Shown here piece by piece: positions 17,176 through 25,905 of a stretch of 64,000 bases of DNA (within the stretch, counting starts at the first letter, position 1; each line of letters opens with the position of its first letter). Under the pieces are notes generated by a model, which worked only from the letters and a program-made list of their open reading frames with translations, made no database searches and was not told where the DNA came from. This stretch comes from Candidatus Geocrenenecus huangii (lineage in GTDB: Archaea; Thermoproteota; Nitrososphaeria_A; Caldarchaeales; Wolframiiraptoraceae). Location of the stretch: the NCBI GenBank assembly GCA_023268155.1, contig JALNKM010000004.1, positions 62,001 to 126,000 on the forward strand. Direction: 5' to 3'. The translations under genes were made by a program, and so were the position numbers.

Positions 17176-17997
17176 CTAGATCATGTGCTCAGGGATACCG
17201 TTGGGGCGAAAACATATCTTCGGCCTCAGTTTCCTCACCTCTAATAGTTTAACAACATGTGGGTAGAGTATGACGTATTCTTCGTCAATGCATTTTGAGA
17301 GGAGAGGATGGATATCCGAAAGTTTTTCTTGAAGGAGCTCATAGTCTTTTCTCTCACTAAAGCTAAGCATAACTGCTGGGTAGACTTGCTCGCAAGGTTT
17401 CGCTCCTTGCTCGATAAGGTTTTCTAAAGCTTTCAATTGTAGATCGAAGAACTCTGGTCTAGCTAGAGTAATGTTGTAGAAATCTTCTCTCGAACATCCT
17501 TTTATGGAAACTCTGACGACCAAATAGTTGTATCGTACTAGTTCTTTAGCAAAATCTATGTCGCTTCCAATGATTATACCGTTCGTCTCAAGTATGAATT
17601 CTAGCTTGGAGTTCTCGAACAATCTTAACAGCTCTAGTAGGTGTTCTTTAGAAATTGTTGGTTCTCCCCCACTTAGCCTAACCATTCTAAAACCTGAGGA
17701 GTAAGCAATATTCCTCAACTGCTTGAAGGATTGGCTAGGACTACAATAGAAGCCTTTAGCCATTATGTGGCTCGCGGACCTCCAGCTCCAACACATTCCA
17801 CATCTTAGATTACATCCAACAACATCTCCTGTAGCTATTCCACCATACCACCTATCCTTCCTAAACCTGTAATACTTTCTCTCTTCTACACTATTAATTA
17901 CTCGGACTACTTTTTCTCTAACTTCTTCCGTCAATTCCAACGGGTCATATCCTCTTCCAACTCTTACTTCATCCATCTTCTCTTCACTCTTCTCCAT
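17176..17997 (-). CDS. Radical SAM protein of unknown substrate
   Basis: CNLRCGMC (C62, C66, C69) is the CX3CX2C 4Fe-4S motif, and RLSGGEPTIS near 108 is the SAM-binding GGEP. LEFILETNGIIIG and YLVVRVSIKGCSREDF complete the partial TIM barrel and resemble activase-like and molybdenum-cofactor-type enzymes. Extra cysteines near the C-terminus (C236, C261) do not form a clear second cluster. Length 273. The start could also be M8 (17976). It is divergent from the PLD nuclease gene. The substrate cannot be inferred from neighbours. Confidence 0.8.
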   Translation of the reverse strand: MEKSEEKMDEVRVGRGYDPLELTEEVREKVVRVINSVEERKYYRFRKDRWYGGIATGDVVGCNLRCGMCWSWRSASHIMAKGFYCSPSQSFKQLRNIAYSSGFRMVRLSGGEPTISKEHLLELLRLFENSKLEFILETNGIIIGSDIDFAKELVRYNYLVVRVSIKGCSREDFYNITLARPEFFDLQLKALENLIEQGAKPCEQVYPAVMLSFSERKDYELLQEKLSDIHPLLSKCIDEEYVILYPHVVKLLEVRKLRPKICFRPNGIPEHMI

Positions 17998-18175
17998 CTC
18001 TCCGTTCTTAATAGATATCTATCCTTAATCTCTGGATACTTCGAGCATCATAAGATGAGACCACAGTAATTCGCAGTAAGCTCGGATACCGGAAGTAGTC
18101 TTTAGAGGGTGAAGAACGTGAGCCACTCAATATGTTTAATATGCTGTGAGAATGCTTAGAGTTGAGGTAGTTGAT

Positions 18176-18862
18176 ATGTCTAGTGGAGGATTAGCGAGAA
18201 ATCTATCCATCAAGACGGTAATCATGGCGATAATCGTCATGTGTATCGTCGGCTTCATCCTGGGCATCTTCATCTCGAGTGTGAGAGTTAAGACCACTAC
18301 CTTAACAGAGTATAGGACCATAACTATCCCCGAGGTGACTGGTAGGGTTGAAACCACTCAAATGGTAATCACAGTCACTATCCGAGAAACATCTACGGTC
18401 ACAGTCTCCCGGGAAGAAATTGATAAAACTATCTCTCTCGTCTGCTTCTCTAAAACAGATAGGTGCGATACAAAGATCGTTGATATTCTAAGCAGTGCTA
18501 AAAGATACGTCTATGTAGCTGTTTACTCTTTTACAAGCGATCTGTTGGCGGGTTCTTTAATAGAGCTTAAAAATAGAGGAATAAGAATAAGAGTGGTAGT
18601 GGAAGAACAGCAGGTGGATGTTAAGGGTTCAGAGTATGAGAAGCTGAGGAGGGCAGGAGTAGATATAAAAGTTGATGGAAACCCTGATCTAATGCATCAC
18701 AAATTCGCCGTCATCGATGATGAAATCGTGATTACCGGTAGCTATAACTGGTCAGCAAGTGCTGAGGATAAAAATGACGAAAACGTCTTAGTGATAAGAG
18801 ATAAAGGAGTAGCCGAACTCTATAGAAATGAATTTGATAGAATTTGGACCGAAGCGGCATAA
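18176..18862 (+). CDS. Membrane-anchored phospholipase D-family (Nuc-like) nuclease
   Basis: Counted from GTG 18146: residues 24-46 are a single membrane span, 47-95 a Thr/Val-rich stalk, and about 95-238 a single-HKD PLD domain. The domain contains CFSKTDRCDTKIVDILSSAK, then YVYVAVYSFTSDLLAG and the catalytic motif HHKFAVIDDEIVITGSYNWS (H184, K186, D191, N201). Single-HKD proteins of this size dimerise to form one active site and are usually non-specific endonucleases or bacterial Nuc relatives. The start chosen is ATG 18176, which has GAGGT (18164-18168) at proper spacing; GTG 18146 and ATG 18152 are alternatives. The catalytic part is probably extracellular, so DNA scavenging or defence is possible. 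Confidence 0.85.
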   Translation: MSSGGLARNLSIKTVIMAIIVMCIVGFILGIFISSVRVKTTTLTEYRTITIPEVTGRVETTQMVITVTIRETSTVTVSREEIDKTISLVCFSKTDRCDTKIVDILSSAKRYVYVAVYSFTSDLLAGSLIELKNRGIRIRVVVEEQQVDVKGSEYEKLRRAGVDIKVDGNPDLMHHKFAVIDDEIVITGSYNWSASAEDKNDENVLVIRDKGVAELYRNEFDRIWTEAA

Positions 18863-18936
18863 AAGCCTACATGGCTATTTGTTTACGAGAAGTTTGAGAA
18901 TATGGTCGTTCTACTGGGAGTGAAACCGTTGGTTAT

Positions 18937-19860
18937 CTATTTTCTCACGACACTATAAGGGTCTATTCCTTTACTCAGGTATCTCGCTCCGTAGAGATAT
19001 GCAGCGGTCTGAAACCATCCGGCCATGCATCCGAATAACCTGTAAAGCTTATAGGTAACACATCTTTCAAGTATCCTACAATCTCTATCTAGGAAGCATC
19101 TTGAAGTTATGCATAAGGCTTTCTCAGGATTTCTATCATCTGGATTAATTATTCGTAGAGATCTTCCAATATTCAGTAAATGTCTATCGACCTGGCTTAG
19201 ATATGTTAAGCCTAATGTGAATAGACCCCATCCATGCACTACTTTCGGTCCACAGTACTTAATAGAGAGCATCTTCGTACGAAGACCTAGGAAATCTTCT
19301 AACTCATATTTCTCTTTTTTGAATTCTCCTAGGCTGAATAATGAATCAATTCTATCTCTAACTTCAATCAGTTGTCTTAATTGATAACTCTTTCCAACTT
19401 CGCTTAAATTAACTGATTTTATCATTTCTTCATCCTGGGCCTCTCTTAAAATTCTCTTCACCCATTTGACAGTATTACTATGATAGTCGGTGTTTCTCGA
19501 TAGGAAGACCGTGTAGAATGTTGCTATTTTATCCCATGGATTAATGGCTATTCCGAGGCCTGGAAATACATCTAATAGTTTTTCCAAAATGTTTCTTTCG
19601 TTTCTGTTAATTCTACGGATCTCTACATGTGGGTTAAACCATGCTCCACTCAGCATCATGGCTTCAAGCCTACTTCCCCCCTCAAATTCTAACAAGTTTC
19701 TCTCCTGCCTTATTCTCAGACCTCGGTACCTTCCATAAGACTTCACGTACTCGTCCTTAATCTTATCGAAGAATGGTAGTGTGAAGGAGGCTTCTAGTGA
19801 TTGCTCTAGATTGAACTCGCTCCACACTTCTATGGCCCGGCTCATAGGCGAATTCTGCAT
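18937..19860 (-). CDS. HhH-GPD superfamily DNA glycosylase/AP lyase, divergent, with atypical C-terminal cysteines
   Basis: Base-excision repair enzyme by motif. FLSRNTDYHSNTVKWV (120-135) matches the conserved LSQxTxD helix of the superfamily. YCGPKVVHG (202-210) is the helix-hairpin-helix, with K206 in the place of the catalytic lysine, and YLSQVDRHLL carries the catalytic Asp D225. A lysine at that position suggests a bifunctional glycosylase/lyase, as in OGG1 and endonuclease III. AGWFQTAAYLYGARYL (280-295) resembles the OGG1-type C-terminal helix. Between lie C250, C255, C261 and C267 (x4, x5, x5 spacing), unlike the C-x6-C-x2-C-x5-C cluster of endonuclease III. It starts in the stop of dcd (TAATG overlap), so the two are co-translated. 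Target base unknown. Confidence 0.72.
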   Translation of the reverse strand: MQNSPMSRAIEVWSEFNLEQSLEASFTLPFFDKIKDEYVKSYGRYRGLRIRQERNLLEFEGGSRLEAMMLSGAWFNPHVEIRRINRNERNILEKLLDVFPGLGIAINPWDKIATFYTVFLSRNTDYHSNTVKWVKRILREAQDEEMIKSVNLSEVGKSYQLRQLIEVRDRIDSLFSLGEFKKEKYELEDFLGLRTKMLSIKYCGPKVVHGWGLFTLGLTYLSQVDRHLLNIGRSLRIINPDDRNPEKALCITSRCFLDRDCRILERCVTYKLYRLFGCMAGWFQTAAYLYGARYLSKGIDPYSVVRK

Positions 19861-20399
19861 TACGGCTTATTCCATACTTTCGGAAGTGTTGGGCCCTTCT
19901 GGTTAAAGTATCTACCCCTATATGGTTTCTCGGCTGGAGAAGATAATTTAACGAATACTATCTGTATGATTCTAGCACCTCTACGTATCTTTATTGGAAA
20001 TGGTCCACCTATAAGCTCAATGGTTAGTTCACCTTCTGATCCAGCATTAACTATTGTTGGGGGTATGCTAAGACCCAGTCTTGCATAGGTACTCTTTAAG
20101 CTCACGAATCCCATGATGTTTGTAGGTAGCTTTAAGTACTCTAGACTAGTGAGCAATAGGCTTTCTCTTGGTTCTATAATAAATTCTTCACCTTCTTCTA
20201 GAATATAGTAGTCGTGCATTTCGTCTATCTCATCAGGATCAATTATCTCTTTACGACTTCTTAATCTGATAATCTTACTACCTATCCTAAGGTCTAGACT
20301 ATTTGAGCCTACTAGATTATTTTCGATAACATCCGATCCCGGCTTCACCAGCCATCCTCTTGTAATATAATCTAATATCTCTCTATCACTTAAGATCAT
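19860..20399 (-). CDS. dcd: dCTP deaminase
   Basis: Deaminates dCTP to dUTP (or, in the bifunctional form, directly to dUMP), feeding thymidylate synthesis. The N-terminus MILSDREILDYITRG and LVGSNSLDLRIGSKI are family-specific. LKSTYARLGL supplies the phosphate-binding Ser/Arg, NAGSEGELTIEL the catalytic Glu region, and the C-terminal YRGRYFNQKGPTLPK closes over the nucleotide. Length 179 is typical. The first gene of a two-gene unit with the DNA glycosylase, it is divergent from the spore-photolyase-like gene; a perfect dyad (20481-20510) lies in the shared promoter region. Confidence 0.93.
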   Translation of the reverse strand: MILSDREILDYITRGWLVKPGSDVIENNLVGSNSLDLRIGSKIIRLRSRKEIIDPDEIDEMHDYYILEEGEEFIIEPRESLLLTSLEYLKLPTNIMGFVSLKSTYARLGLSIPPTIVNAGSEGELTIELIGGPFPIKIRRGARIIQIVFVKLSSPAEKPYRGRYFNQKGPTLPKVWNKP

Positions 20400-20480
20400 A
20401 GGCCCACTTAGACCCTAAAAGCATTAAACAAGGATGAAATTTAAGATTAATCTCTCCTTAGACGCGCCTCTATTAAGTTT

Positions 20481-20510
20481 ATTGTGAAGAAGTTACAAAC
20501 GTCTCACAAT
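20481..20510. promoter_or_regulatory. Inverted repeat ATTGTGA-N16-TCACAAT between divergent promoters (candidate operator)
   Basis: Arms 20481-20487 and 20504-20510 are perfectly complementary; centre-to-centre spacing is 23 bp, two helical turns. It sits between a minus-strand TATA-like box for dcd (about 20438-20448) and a plus-strand TTTATTTATATAGG (about 20529-20542), so one regulator could control dcd-glycosylase and the radical SAM gene together. Confidence 0.5.
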
Positions 20511-20602
20511 ATAGCTCTCGTTCGATAATGTTTATTTATATAGGTCATCAAATACTTACATGGTTAAGTTAATTTAGTAATTTGTTAAGATTATAATCGG
20601 CG

Positions 20603-21508
20603 TTGAGGAATACTCAATTAATCAGGTTATTCGATCCTTGGAGAAGTAGCCTATGTACATGTCCTATAAAGTACTCATTCGACCCATATACTGGATGCAG
20701 CCATGGATGTTTGTATTGTTATGCATCATCCTACATTAGAGATTTCCACAATTGCAGACCAAAGAAGAAGCTTATAGAAATGGTCAAGAAGGATTTAGTA
20801 AGACTTCCAGAGAATTCTATCATTTCTATGTCTAACAGTTCTGACCCATATCCGCAAATAGAGAAAGAACTCAAGCTTACTAGAATATGCCTTGAGGAAT
20901 TCTGCAAGTATCCTATAAGATTGCTGGTGGTAACTAAGAGCGATATAGTCCTAAGAGATATAGATTTATTGAGAGAAGTAGGAGCCGCTGTAACTATAAG
21001 TATTACAACACTCGATGATTCTCTGGCTAGGAAGATAGAGCCTTCAGCCCCTCCACCGTCAAAGAGAATTCAAGCCTTGGCGAAGATGTCTGAAGAAGGT
21101 GTGAATACTGGACTAAGACTAGACCCAATAATCCCCATGTTAAATGATCATGATATTAGAAGATTGTTGGCTGAAGCTAGAGATGCAGGTGTGAAACATG
21201 TTGTGTCCAGTACCTATAAACCAAGATTTGATGGGTGGAGAAGAATGATTCACGTCTTCCCTGAGCTGGAGGAATCATTAAGAAAGCTATACTTCGTAGA
21301 TGGAGAAAGAATTGGGAGGTCATGGTATCTTGCGAAAAATGCCAGGTTTAAGATTATGAGAGAAGTTGCAGAAGAATGTGCTAAGATAGGGTTAAGTTTC
21401 GCTACTTGTAGAGAAGGCTTCCCAGAACTACATAGTTCTCCAACATGTGATGGAAGCCACCTCACTAAGATTAGGCAAAGATCATGTAAACAATATCTCC
21501 GATTCTAA
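20603..21508 (+). CDS. Spore-photoproduct-lyase-like radical SAM protein (SPL family)
   Basis: The N-terminal part reads FDPYTGCSHGCLYCYAS with the CX3CX2C cluster (C32, C36, C39), as in the SPL/'DNA repair photolyase' radical SAM group. C18 and C20 add a CTC pair just before it. Downstream are SMSNSSDPYPQIE, LLVVTKSDIVLRDIDLL and ITTLDDSLARKIEPSAPPP, all typical of this family. Its best-studied member repairs spore photoproduct, but most archaeal members have no known substrate. The C-terminus is Cys-rich (C285, C294). TTG 20603 is the only start that keeps the full cluster region. It is divergent from dcd/glycosylase, giving a possible DNA-maintenance cluster. Confidence 0.82.
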   Translation: MRNTQLIRLFDPWRSSLCTCPIKYSFDPYTGCSHGCLYCYASSYIRDFHNCRPKKKLIEMVKKDLVRLPENSIISMSNSSDPYPQIEKELKLTRICLEEFCKYPIRLLVVTKSDIVLRDIDLLREVGAAVTISITTLDDSLARKIEPSAPPPSKRIQALAKMSEEGVNTGLRLDPIIPMLNDHDIRRLLAEARDAGVKHVVSSTYKPRFDGWRRMIHVFPELEESLRKLYFVDGERIGRSWYLAKNARFKIMREVAEECAKIGLSFATCREGFPELHSSPTCDGSHLTKIRQRSCKQYLRF

Positions 21509-21511
21509 GCT

Positions 21512-22171
21512 TCACGATATTTCCACAGTATAGACTTTATACTTCAAGAATTCTTTCCCAGCCCATCTCGTATCAGGCGGGTTTCCTTCATACTCTTCCA
21601 TCGGATATCTTGCAACATAGTGTTCCTCTTCTCTAATAACGGGATTATAGATTTTCTTGTCTTCATCGACTATCCATCCTCTGAAAGATATCTTTACGAC
21701 ATCCTCGTCTGAGTTGACTTCAATCTTAAGATAGGTCTGCTTGACTTCTCCTCCACGGATGTAGTCTGCGAAAGCTTCAACCATTCTCGAGTTAATCGGT
21801 GTAGTTAGCTCGAGTTCTTCAGATATCCCGATAATGTAATTGAATTCTCTAATATCGTATTCAATGATTTTCCCTCCCTCTATTATCAGAAGCAATCCAG
21901 CTGACAGATCATACCCTCTCAAGCTTGCCTCACTACTATTATTAATCAGTTTTATCGATAACTCTAGGATTCTTCCATCAAGACATCCATCAATTCTCCC
22001 ATCTGTCATGATCTTGACGACTCCCTTCTTACAATATAAATCGATTTCGACAACTGGTCTAGGATAGATCTCATCTTCATGTATGAAGAGACTAGTAGGA
22101 AAGTTTTGAGAGAGCAAGAGATAGAGAAGAATTGAGGTTATTAATAGAAGCAGTATTATCCTCGTCTTCAT
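21512..22171 (-). CDS. Membrane-anchored extracytoplasmic protein, unknown
   Basis: I do not recognise it. Residues 5-21 (IILLLLITSILLYLLLS) form a signal anchor. The rest is beta-rich and acidic without further spans: HEDEIYPRPVVEIDLYC, then ELSIKLINNSSEASLRGYDL, and near the end YPMEEYEGNPPDTRW. Two cysteines (C47, C63) could form a disulfide outside the cell. The pattern VEIDLYC...ELSIKLINNS is compatible with an Ig-like or intracellular-proteinase-inhibitor-like beta sandwich. Its stop is 3 bp from the convergent SPL gene's stop. Confidence 0.6.
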   Translation of the reverse strand: MKTRIILLLLITSILLYLLLSQNFPTSLFIHEDEIYPRPVVEIDLYCKKGVVKIMTDGRIDGCLDGRILELSIKLINNSSEASLRGYDLSAGLLLIIEGGKIIEYDIREFNYIIGISEELELTTPINSRMVEAFADYIRGGEVKQTYLKIEVNSDEDVVKISFRGWIVDEDKKIYNPVIREEEHYVARYPMEEYEGNPPDTRWAGKEFLKYKVYTVEIS

Positions 22172-22321
22172 TTCTTTTCGACATTATTTATCTTGTTCGT
22201 AGATTATTTTATCTTTTAATCTAGTAGGAGATCGCTCAAGCTGAGTACATTTAAGCTTACACACTTATACTGAAGAGCATGCTGTTAATGTGAGCCTTGG
22301 ATTTTGTAGATTTTGCCATTT

Positions 22322-23344
22322 CTATATCCATTTCTTTCTTCTAAAGTAGAGTATCATGTATAATCCTATTGTGAGCATGGCGAGTAATGTTGCGGGATAC
22401 CCCCAAACCCATTCTATCTCAGGCATATACTTAAAATTCATACCGTATATTCCGGCTATGAATGTTAGAGGCATGAAGATGGTCGCGATCATCGTCAACA
22501 CCTTCATTATCTCATTCAGCTTATTGCTTACTGCGGAGAAATATACGTCAAGCATATCGGACAGTATTACCTGTAATGTCTCCGTATTTTCTATGACTCT
22601 AACCATGTGATCGTACAAGTCTCTAAAGTATGGTGTAGTCTGGCTATCAATGAACTGGTGCCCAACTCGTTCAAGTGTACCGATAACTTCTCTAAGAGGC
22701 CACATATTCTTATTAAACTGGAGAAGCTGAATCTTGAATCTATGGATTGCTTGAAGTGTTGAAGATGTTGGGTTAGTAGTAAGTTCTCTATCTAATTCTC
22801 CTATCTCATCTTCTATATTCTCTAATACTATGAAGTATCCATCGATTACTTCATCAATGAGGAGGTAGAGTAGGTAGTCGTGGCCCATCTTCCTGATTAT
22901 ACCTCTATGAGATTTTATCCAGTCTAAGATCTTCCCTAACTCTTCACTCCTTTTTTCCTCTATGGATATTATGAAACCTTCTCCGAGAATTATACTCATC
23001 TGCTCGGACAATAATTCTTTTTCAGATGAGTCGAACCTGAAAATTCTTAAGACGATATACGTATAGTTGTAGAATTCCTCTATCTTGGGTCTCTGAACAG
23101 TATTTAGAATATCTTCTAGAGTAAGCGGATGGATGTTAAACTTCTCGGCGAGCTTTGCTATCTTTTCCCTACTTGATAATCCGCAGATTCTTATCCACGT
23201 AACCTTCTTTCTATCAGTAGGAACCGTTATCTCCTCTAAATCTTCCAATGCTTCTTCTTTAAAGAAGTTCTCATTATATTGTATCACGTTGATCTGGGTA
23301 TCTCTCGCGATTGTATTTTCCAAGCTCAAGAATAATGCCCCCAC
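22322..23344 (-). CDS. corA: CorA-family magnesium/cobalt transporter
   Basis: Pentameric divalent-cation channel. The N-terminal cytoplasmic alpha/beta domain (about 20-140) contains KFNIHPLTLEDIL and QRPKIEEFYNYTYIVLRIF. A long helical part (150-280) includes TLERVGHQFIDSQTTPYFRD and LNEIMKVLTMIATIFMP. The two C-terminal spans hold the signature YGMNF between them (FIAGIYGMNFKYMPEIEW), and the tail ends FRRKKWI. Length 340 is usual. Monocistronic as far as can be seen; an A/T-rich promoter lies near 23360-23380. Confidence 0.95.
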   Translation of the reverse strand: MGALFLSLENTIARDTQINVIQYNENFFKEEALEDLEEITVPTDRKKVTWIRICGLSSREKIAKLAEKFNIHPLTLEDILNTVQRPKIEEFYNYTYIVLRIFRFDSSEKELLSEQMSIILGEGFIISIEEKRSEELGKILDWIKSHRGIIRKMGHDYLLYLLIDEVIDGYFIVLENIEDEIGELDRELTTNPTSSTLQAIHRFKIQLLQFNKNMWPLREVIGTLERVGHQFIDSQTTPYFRDLYDHMVRVIENTETLQVILSDMLDVYFSAVSNKLNEIMKVLTMIATIFMPLTFIAGIYGMNFKYMPEIEWVWGYPATLLAMLTIGLYMILYFRRKKWI

Positions 23345-23393
23345 AGACTACTATTCTGAATAATGATTTATGTATTTAAAAAGAGTATTCTGG

Positions 23394-24287
23394 TCAGTAT
23401 CTTGCCACGATGTATCCCGATAGTATTATGAGAATTCCTCCTACAATTAATGGTATGGAAAGTGTCTGGTTTAGGAATAGGACTCCGAAGAGTGCTGCAC
23501 ATAATGGTTCAAAGTAAGTCAGGATTACTGCTTTCTGGGCTTCTATAAGTCCCAATCCATGAAAATAAATAGTTACAGCGAAGGCAGTATTGACGAAGCC
23601 TATCAGTAATAATAATGGGATGGCTTCTTCCTTAACATTGATTGTTTGAGAAGACGCTGAAACGATAATTGCTAGAAATACCAGCGTAAACATGTAGGTG
23701 TACGATGCTAGAGTATAGCTTGAATATTCTCTTCGGATCTTCTTAGAGATTAAGATGAAGACCGCATAAAATAGTCCTGACAATAATCCATAGATTATTC
23801 CTGGGATACTAGCACTTCCATAGTTGATTTGCTCATTAAATATTAACGTGACCCCTAACAATGATAATGGTAGAGAAACGATTGTAGTGGTCTTGATTTT
23901 TTCTTTTAGGAAGAATGGTGATAGTATTGCTACAAAGATGGGTGCTAGATAATTCAGTAAGACTGATACCGCAATAGGTATAAGCTTCATCGAGGAGAAC
24001 AAGAACCCCCATCCTAGAGCGTTCATGAAACCATTAAAGATTAATAGCTTCCATTCTCTGACGGCTTTAATGAATTCCCTTTTATTGACCAGGAAGACTG
24101 TTGGTATTAATAGAAGAGTAGCAAGCAGCGTTCTATAATAAGCGATGAGGAACGGATCTAGTTCGATGAAGTTGACTATTACGCCGTTCGAGCCCCATAT
24201 GGCTGCAGCGATACTTACGAACGAGACCCCCACTATCTTGTTGAATCTTTCATTCACGAACCGCAATTCCAAGTTGTTGAATAACAA
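23394..24287 (-). CDS. EamA/DMT-superfamily transporter
   Basis: Ten predicted membrane spans in two EamA repeats of five (about 12-150 and 158-297). Typical stretches are ISIAAAIWGSNGVIVNFIE-like at the start, YLAPIFVAILSPFFLKEKI closing repeat 1, and YFEPLCAALFGVLFLNQTL closing repeat 2. The family exports or imports amino acids and other metabolites; substrate unknown. It precedes the stop of DUF1152 by 10 bp on the same strand, so they may share a transcript. Confidence 0.9.
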   Translation of the reverse strand: MLFNNLELRFVNERFNKIVGVSFVSIAAAIWGSNGVIVNFIELDPFLIAYYRTLLATLLLIPTVFLVNKREFIKAVREWKLLIFNGFMNALGWGFLFSSMKLIPIAVSVLLNYLAPIFVAILSPFFLKEKIKTTTIVSLPLSLLGVTLIFNEQINYGSASIPGIIYGLLSGLFYAVFILISKKIRREYSSYTLASYTYMFTLVFLAIIVSASSQTINVKEEAIPLLLLIGFVNTAFAVTIYFHGLGLIEAQKAVILTYFEPLCAALFGVLFLNQTLSIPLIVGGILIILSGYIVARY

Positions 24288-24297
24288 TCATCGGTTT

Positions 24298-25254
24298 TTA
24301 AATTTGTCTCCCTAGCAATTCTCTATATGATCGAGCTCTTCTACGATATGCTTCTATCTCTAGGTCGAGTTCTGTCCGGATACCTATCTTGTTCAACTCT
24401 TTGCTTGCTTCTAGAATACTCTCCGAGTTTGAGACGGCCTTAGCGATAGGGCTACGATTATATGTTTTCTCGGTATCAAGGTAGAATGTCAATGTTGAGA
24501 CGATTGATGCCTCCGCTTTAAAGAGACCATCTCTTATACTTACGCTCCCTCTGAAACCTTTAAAAGATAGCAATGCAATCTTACTTACTTCGCTAACCAT
24601 GCCGTTGACTAGTGCTTCAAGCATCTCTGCATCTTCTCTAGCCATCCCGTAAGCTCCTAGGTATCCTCCGGTTGAAGCGATCTCTGAAATGTATGTTAGT
24701 ACTTCTTCTATAGATAATTCTCCATCACATCCAGAAGCGAAGACTCCTAGAAAGTTTCTATTCCTCATATAGTGGAGTGATGCAAGCATTACTGAATCGC
24801 AGAGAGGCGACCTAAGATTCTTCTCCGATCCTCTAGCAAGTACGTCTCCTCCACTATCTATCCCTATAACTAGGCTAGCTCCAAGTTTCGAGAGTGCTTC
24901 ATCAAGCCCCTCCGCCACTCTCTTCACACCTTTCGTAATATCGACCAGGACGACTTTTTCGCCGAGTCTTTCAGATAGATGTGAAGCTTGAAGCTTTATA
25001 CCATCTTCCGTGATTGTATCAGGACCTCCGATACACACGGTCTCCGATAGTTCTTGAATATTTACAAGTTCCTCTAAGGGTCTTGGACCTGGTTTAGGAT
25101 CTAGTACAAACCTTTCCCAGGCAACGCATCCTAAGTAAACTTCTATACCCATCTTCTTCAAGAGGTTTCTAGTAGGTATTGTAGCGAATATATCTCCACC
25201 TCCCCCAATTCCTAGAACAAGTACTCTACTGCATCCTTCAAGATACTTGAACAA
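24298..25254 (-). CDS. DUF1152 family protein
   Basis: VLVLGIGGGGDIFATIPT (11-28) is a glycine-rich nucleotide-binding-like loop; KVVLVDITKGVKRVAEGLDE and LVIGIDSGGDVLARGSE (about 150-166) are family-specific, as is CDSVMLASLHYMRN. Length 318 is usual. Members occur widely in archaea as single-copy cytosolic proteins without a proven role. A TATA-like GTATTTATAG lies about 38 bp upstream, shared in reverse with the divergent methyltransferase. Confidence 0.8.
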   Translation of the reverse strand: MFKYLEGCSRVLVLGIGGGGDIFATIPTRNLLKKMGIEVYLGCVAWERFVLDPKPGPRPLEELVNIQELSETVCIGGPDTITEDGIKLQASHLSERLGEKVVLVDITKGVKRVAEGLDEALSKLGASLVIGIDSGGDVLARGSEKNLRSPLCDSVMLASLHYMRNRNFLGVFASGCDGELSIEEVLTYISEIASTGGYLGAYGMAREDAEMLEALVNGMVSEVSKIALLSFKGFRGSVSIRDGLFKAEASIVSTLTFYLDTEKTYNRSPIAKAVSNSESILEASKELNKIGIRTELDLEIEAYRRRARSYRELLGRQI

Positions 25255-25286
25255 TTTACCCCGCTACCTTATACGTAACACCCAAT

Positions 25287-25296
25287 CTATAAATAC
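25287..25296. promoter_or_regulatory. Overlapping divergent TATA box (DUF1152 / methyltransferase)
   Basis: CTATAAATAC reads as a good TATA box on the plus strand for the methyltransferase (ATG 25355) and as GTATTTATAG on the minus strand for DUF1152 (start 25254). Transcription in one direction would compete with the other. Confidence 0.4.
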
Positions 25297-25354
25297 AATT
25301 CTAAAGATATTTTATGTTTTTATCTACGTGATTATTCTTAAAAAAGTAGAGAGT

Positions 25355-25834
25355 ATGGGGAGAGTAGGGCGAAGGCTGATACCCTTCGTCCCATCTCCTA
25401 AAGATGTAGTTGAAAAGATGTTAGATATAGCTAGCCCAGCCCCAGATGAGTTACTGGTAGATCTCGGGTCAGGCGATGGTAGAATAGTATTGTCTGCTTC
25501 TAGAAAATACAAATGTTGGTCTATAGGCATCGAGAAGAATCCAAGACTGGTTGAACTGACTAGGAGGAAGATCCTCAGCATGGGTTTAGATAGAGTAACT
25601 GTGATAAGAGGAGACCTGTACAATTATGACTTCACGAATGCAGATGTAGTTACATTGTACCTCTTACCCGATGTACTTAAGAAGCTTTATCCAAAATTCG
25701 TTAAGATGAAGAAGGATACGAGAATAGTTAGCCATGATTATGGGATTCCTGGTCTCACTCCCGCTGAGATATACGAAGTAAATTCTATCGAAACCGGTAA
25801 ACGACACAAGATATACCTATACATCTTGAGGTAG
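25355..25834 (+). CDS. aKMT-like protein-lysine methyltransferase (SAM-dependent)
   Basis: Closely patterned on the crenarchaeal protein-lysine methyltransferase aKMT. From ATG 25355 it reads IPFVPSPKDVVEKMLDIA, motif I LVDLGSGDGRIVLSASRKY, then SIGIEKNPRLVELTRRKI (acidic residue after beta 2), GDLYNYDFTNADVVTLYLLP and RIVSHDYGIPGLTPAEIYEV. About 159 residues matches aKMT. The frame is open upstream to a TTG at 25247, but that would place the TATA box (25287) inside the gene and add an unrelated hydrophobic segment. aKMT methylates many chromatin and housekeeping proteins in Sulfolobus; the same role is inferred. Confidence 0.8.
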   Translation: MGRVGRRLIPFVPSPKDVVEKMLDIASPAPDELLVDLGSGDGRIVLSASRKYKCWSIGIEKNPRLVELTRRKILSMGLDRVTVIRGDLYNYDFTNADVVTLYLLPDVLKKLYPKFVKMKKDTRIVSHDYGIPGLTPAEIYEVNSIETGKRHKIYLYILR

Positions 25835-25905
25835 GGAGGAGAGACATGAATATGCTCGACTACAGATAAGCTTCAATTCTCTCTAAGAACCTGGATAGTG
25901 GCCAA

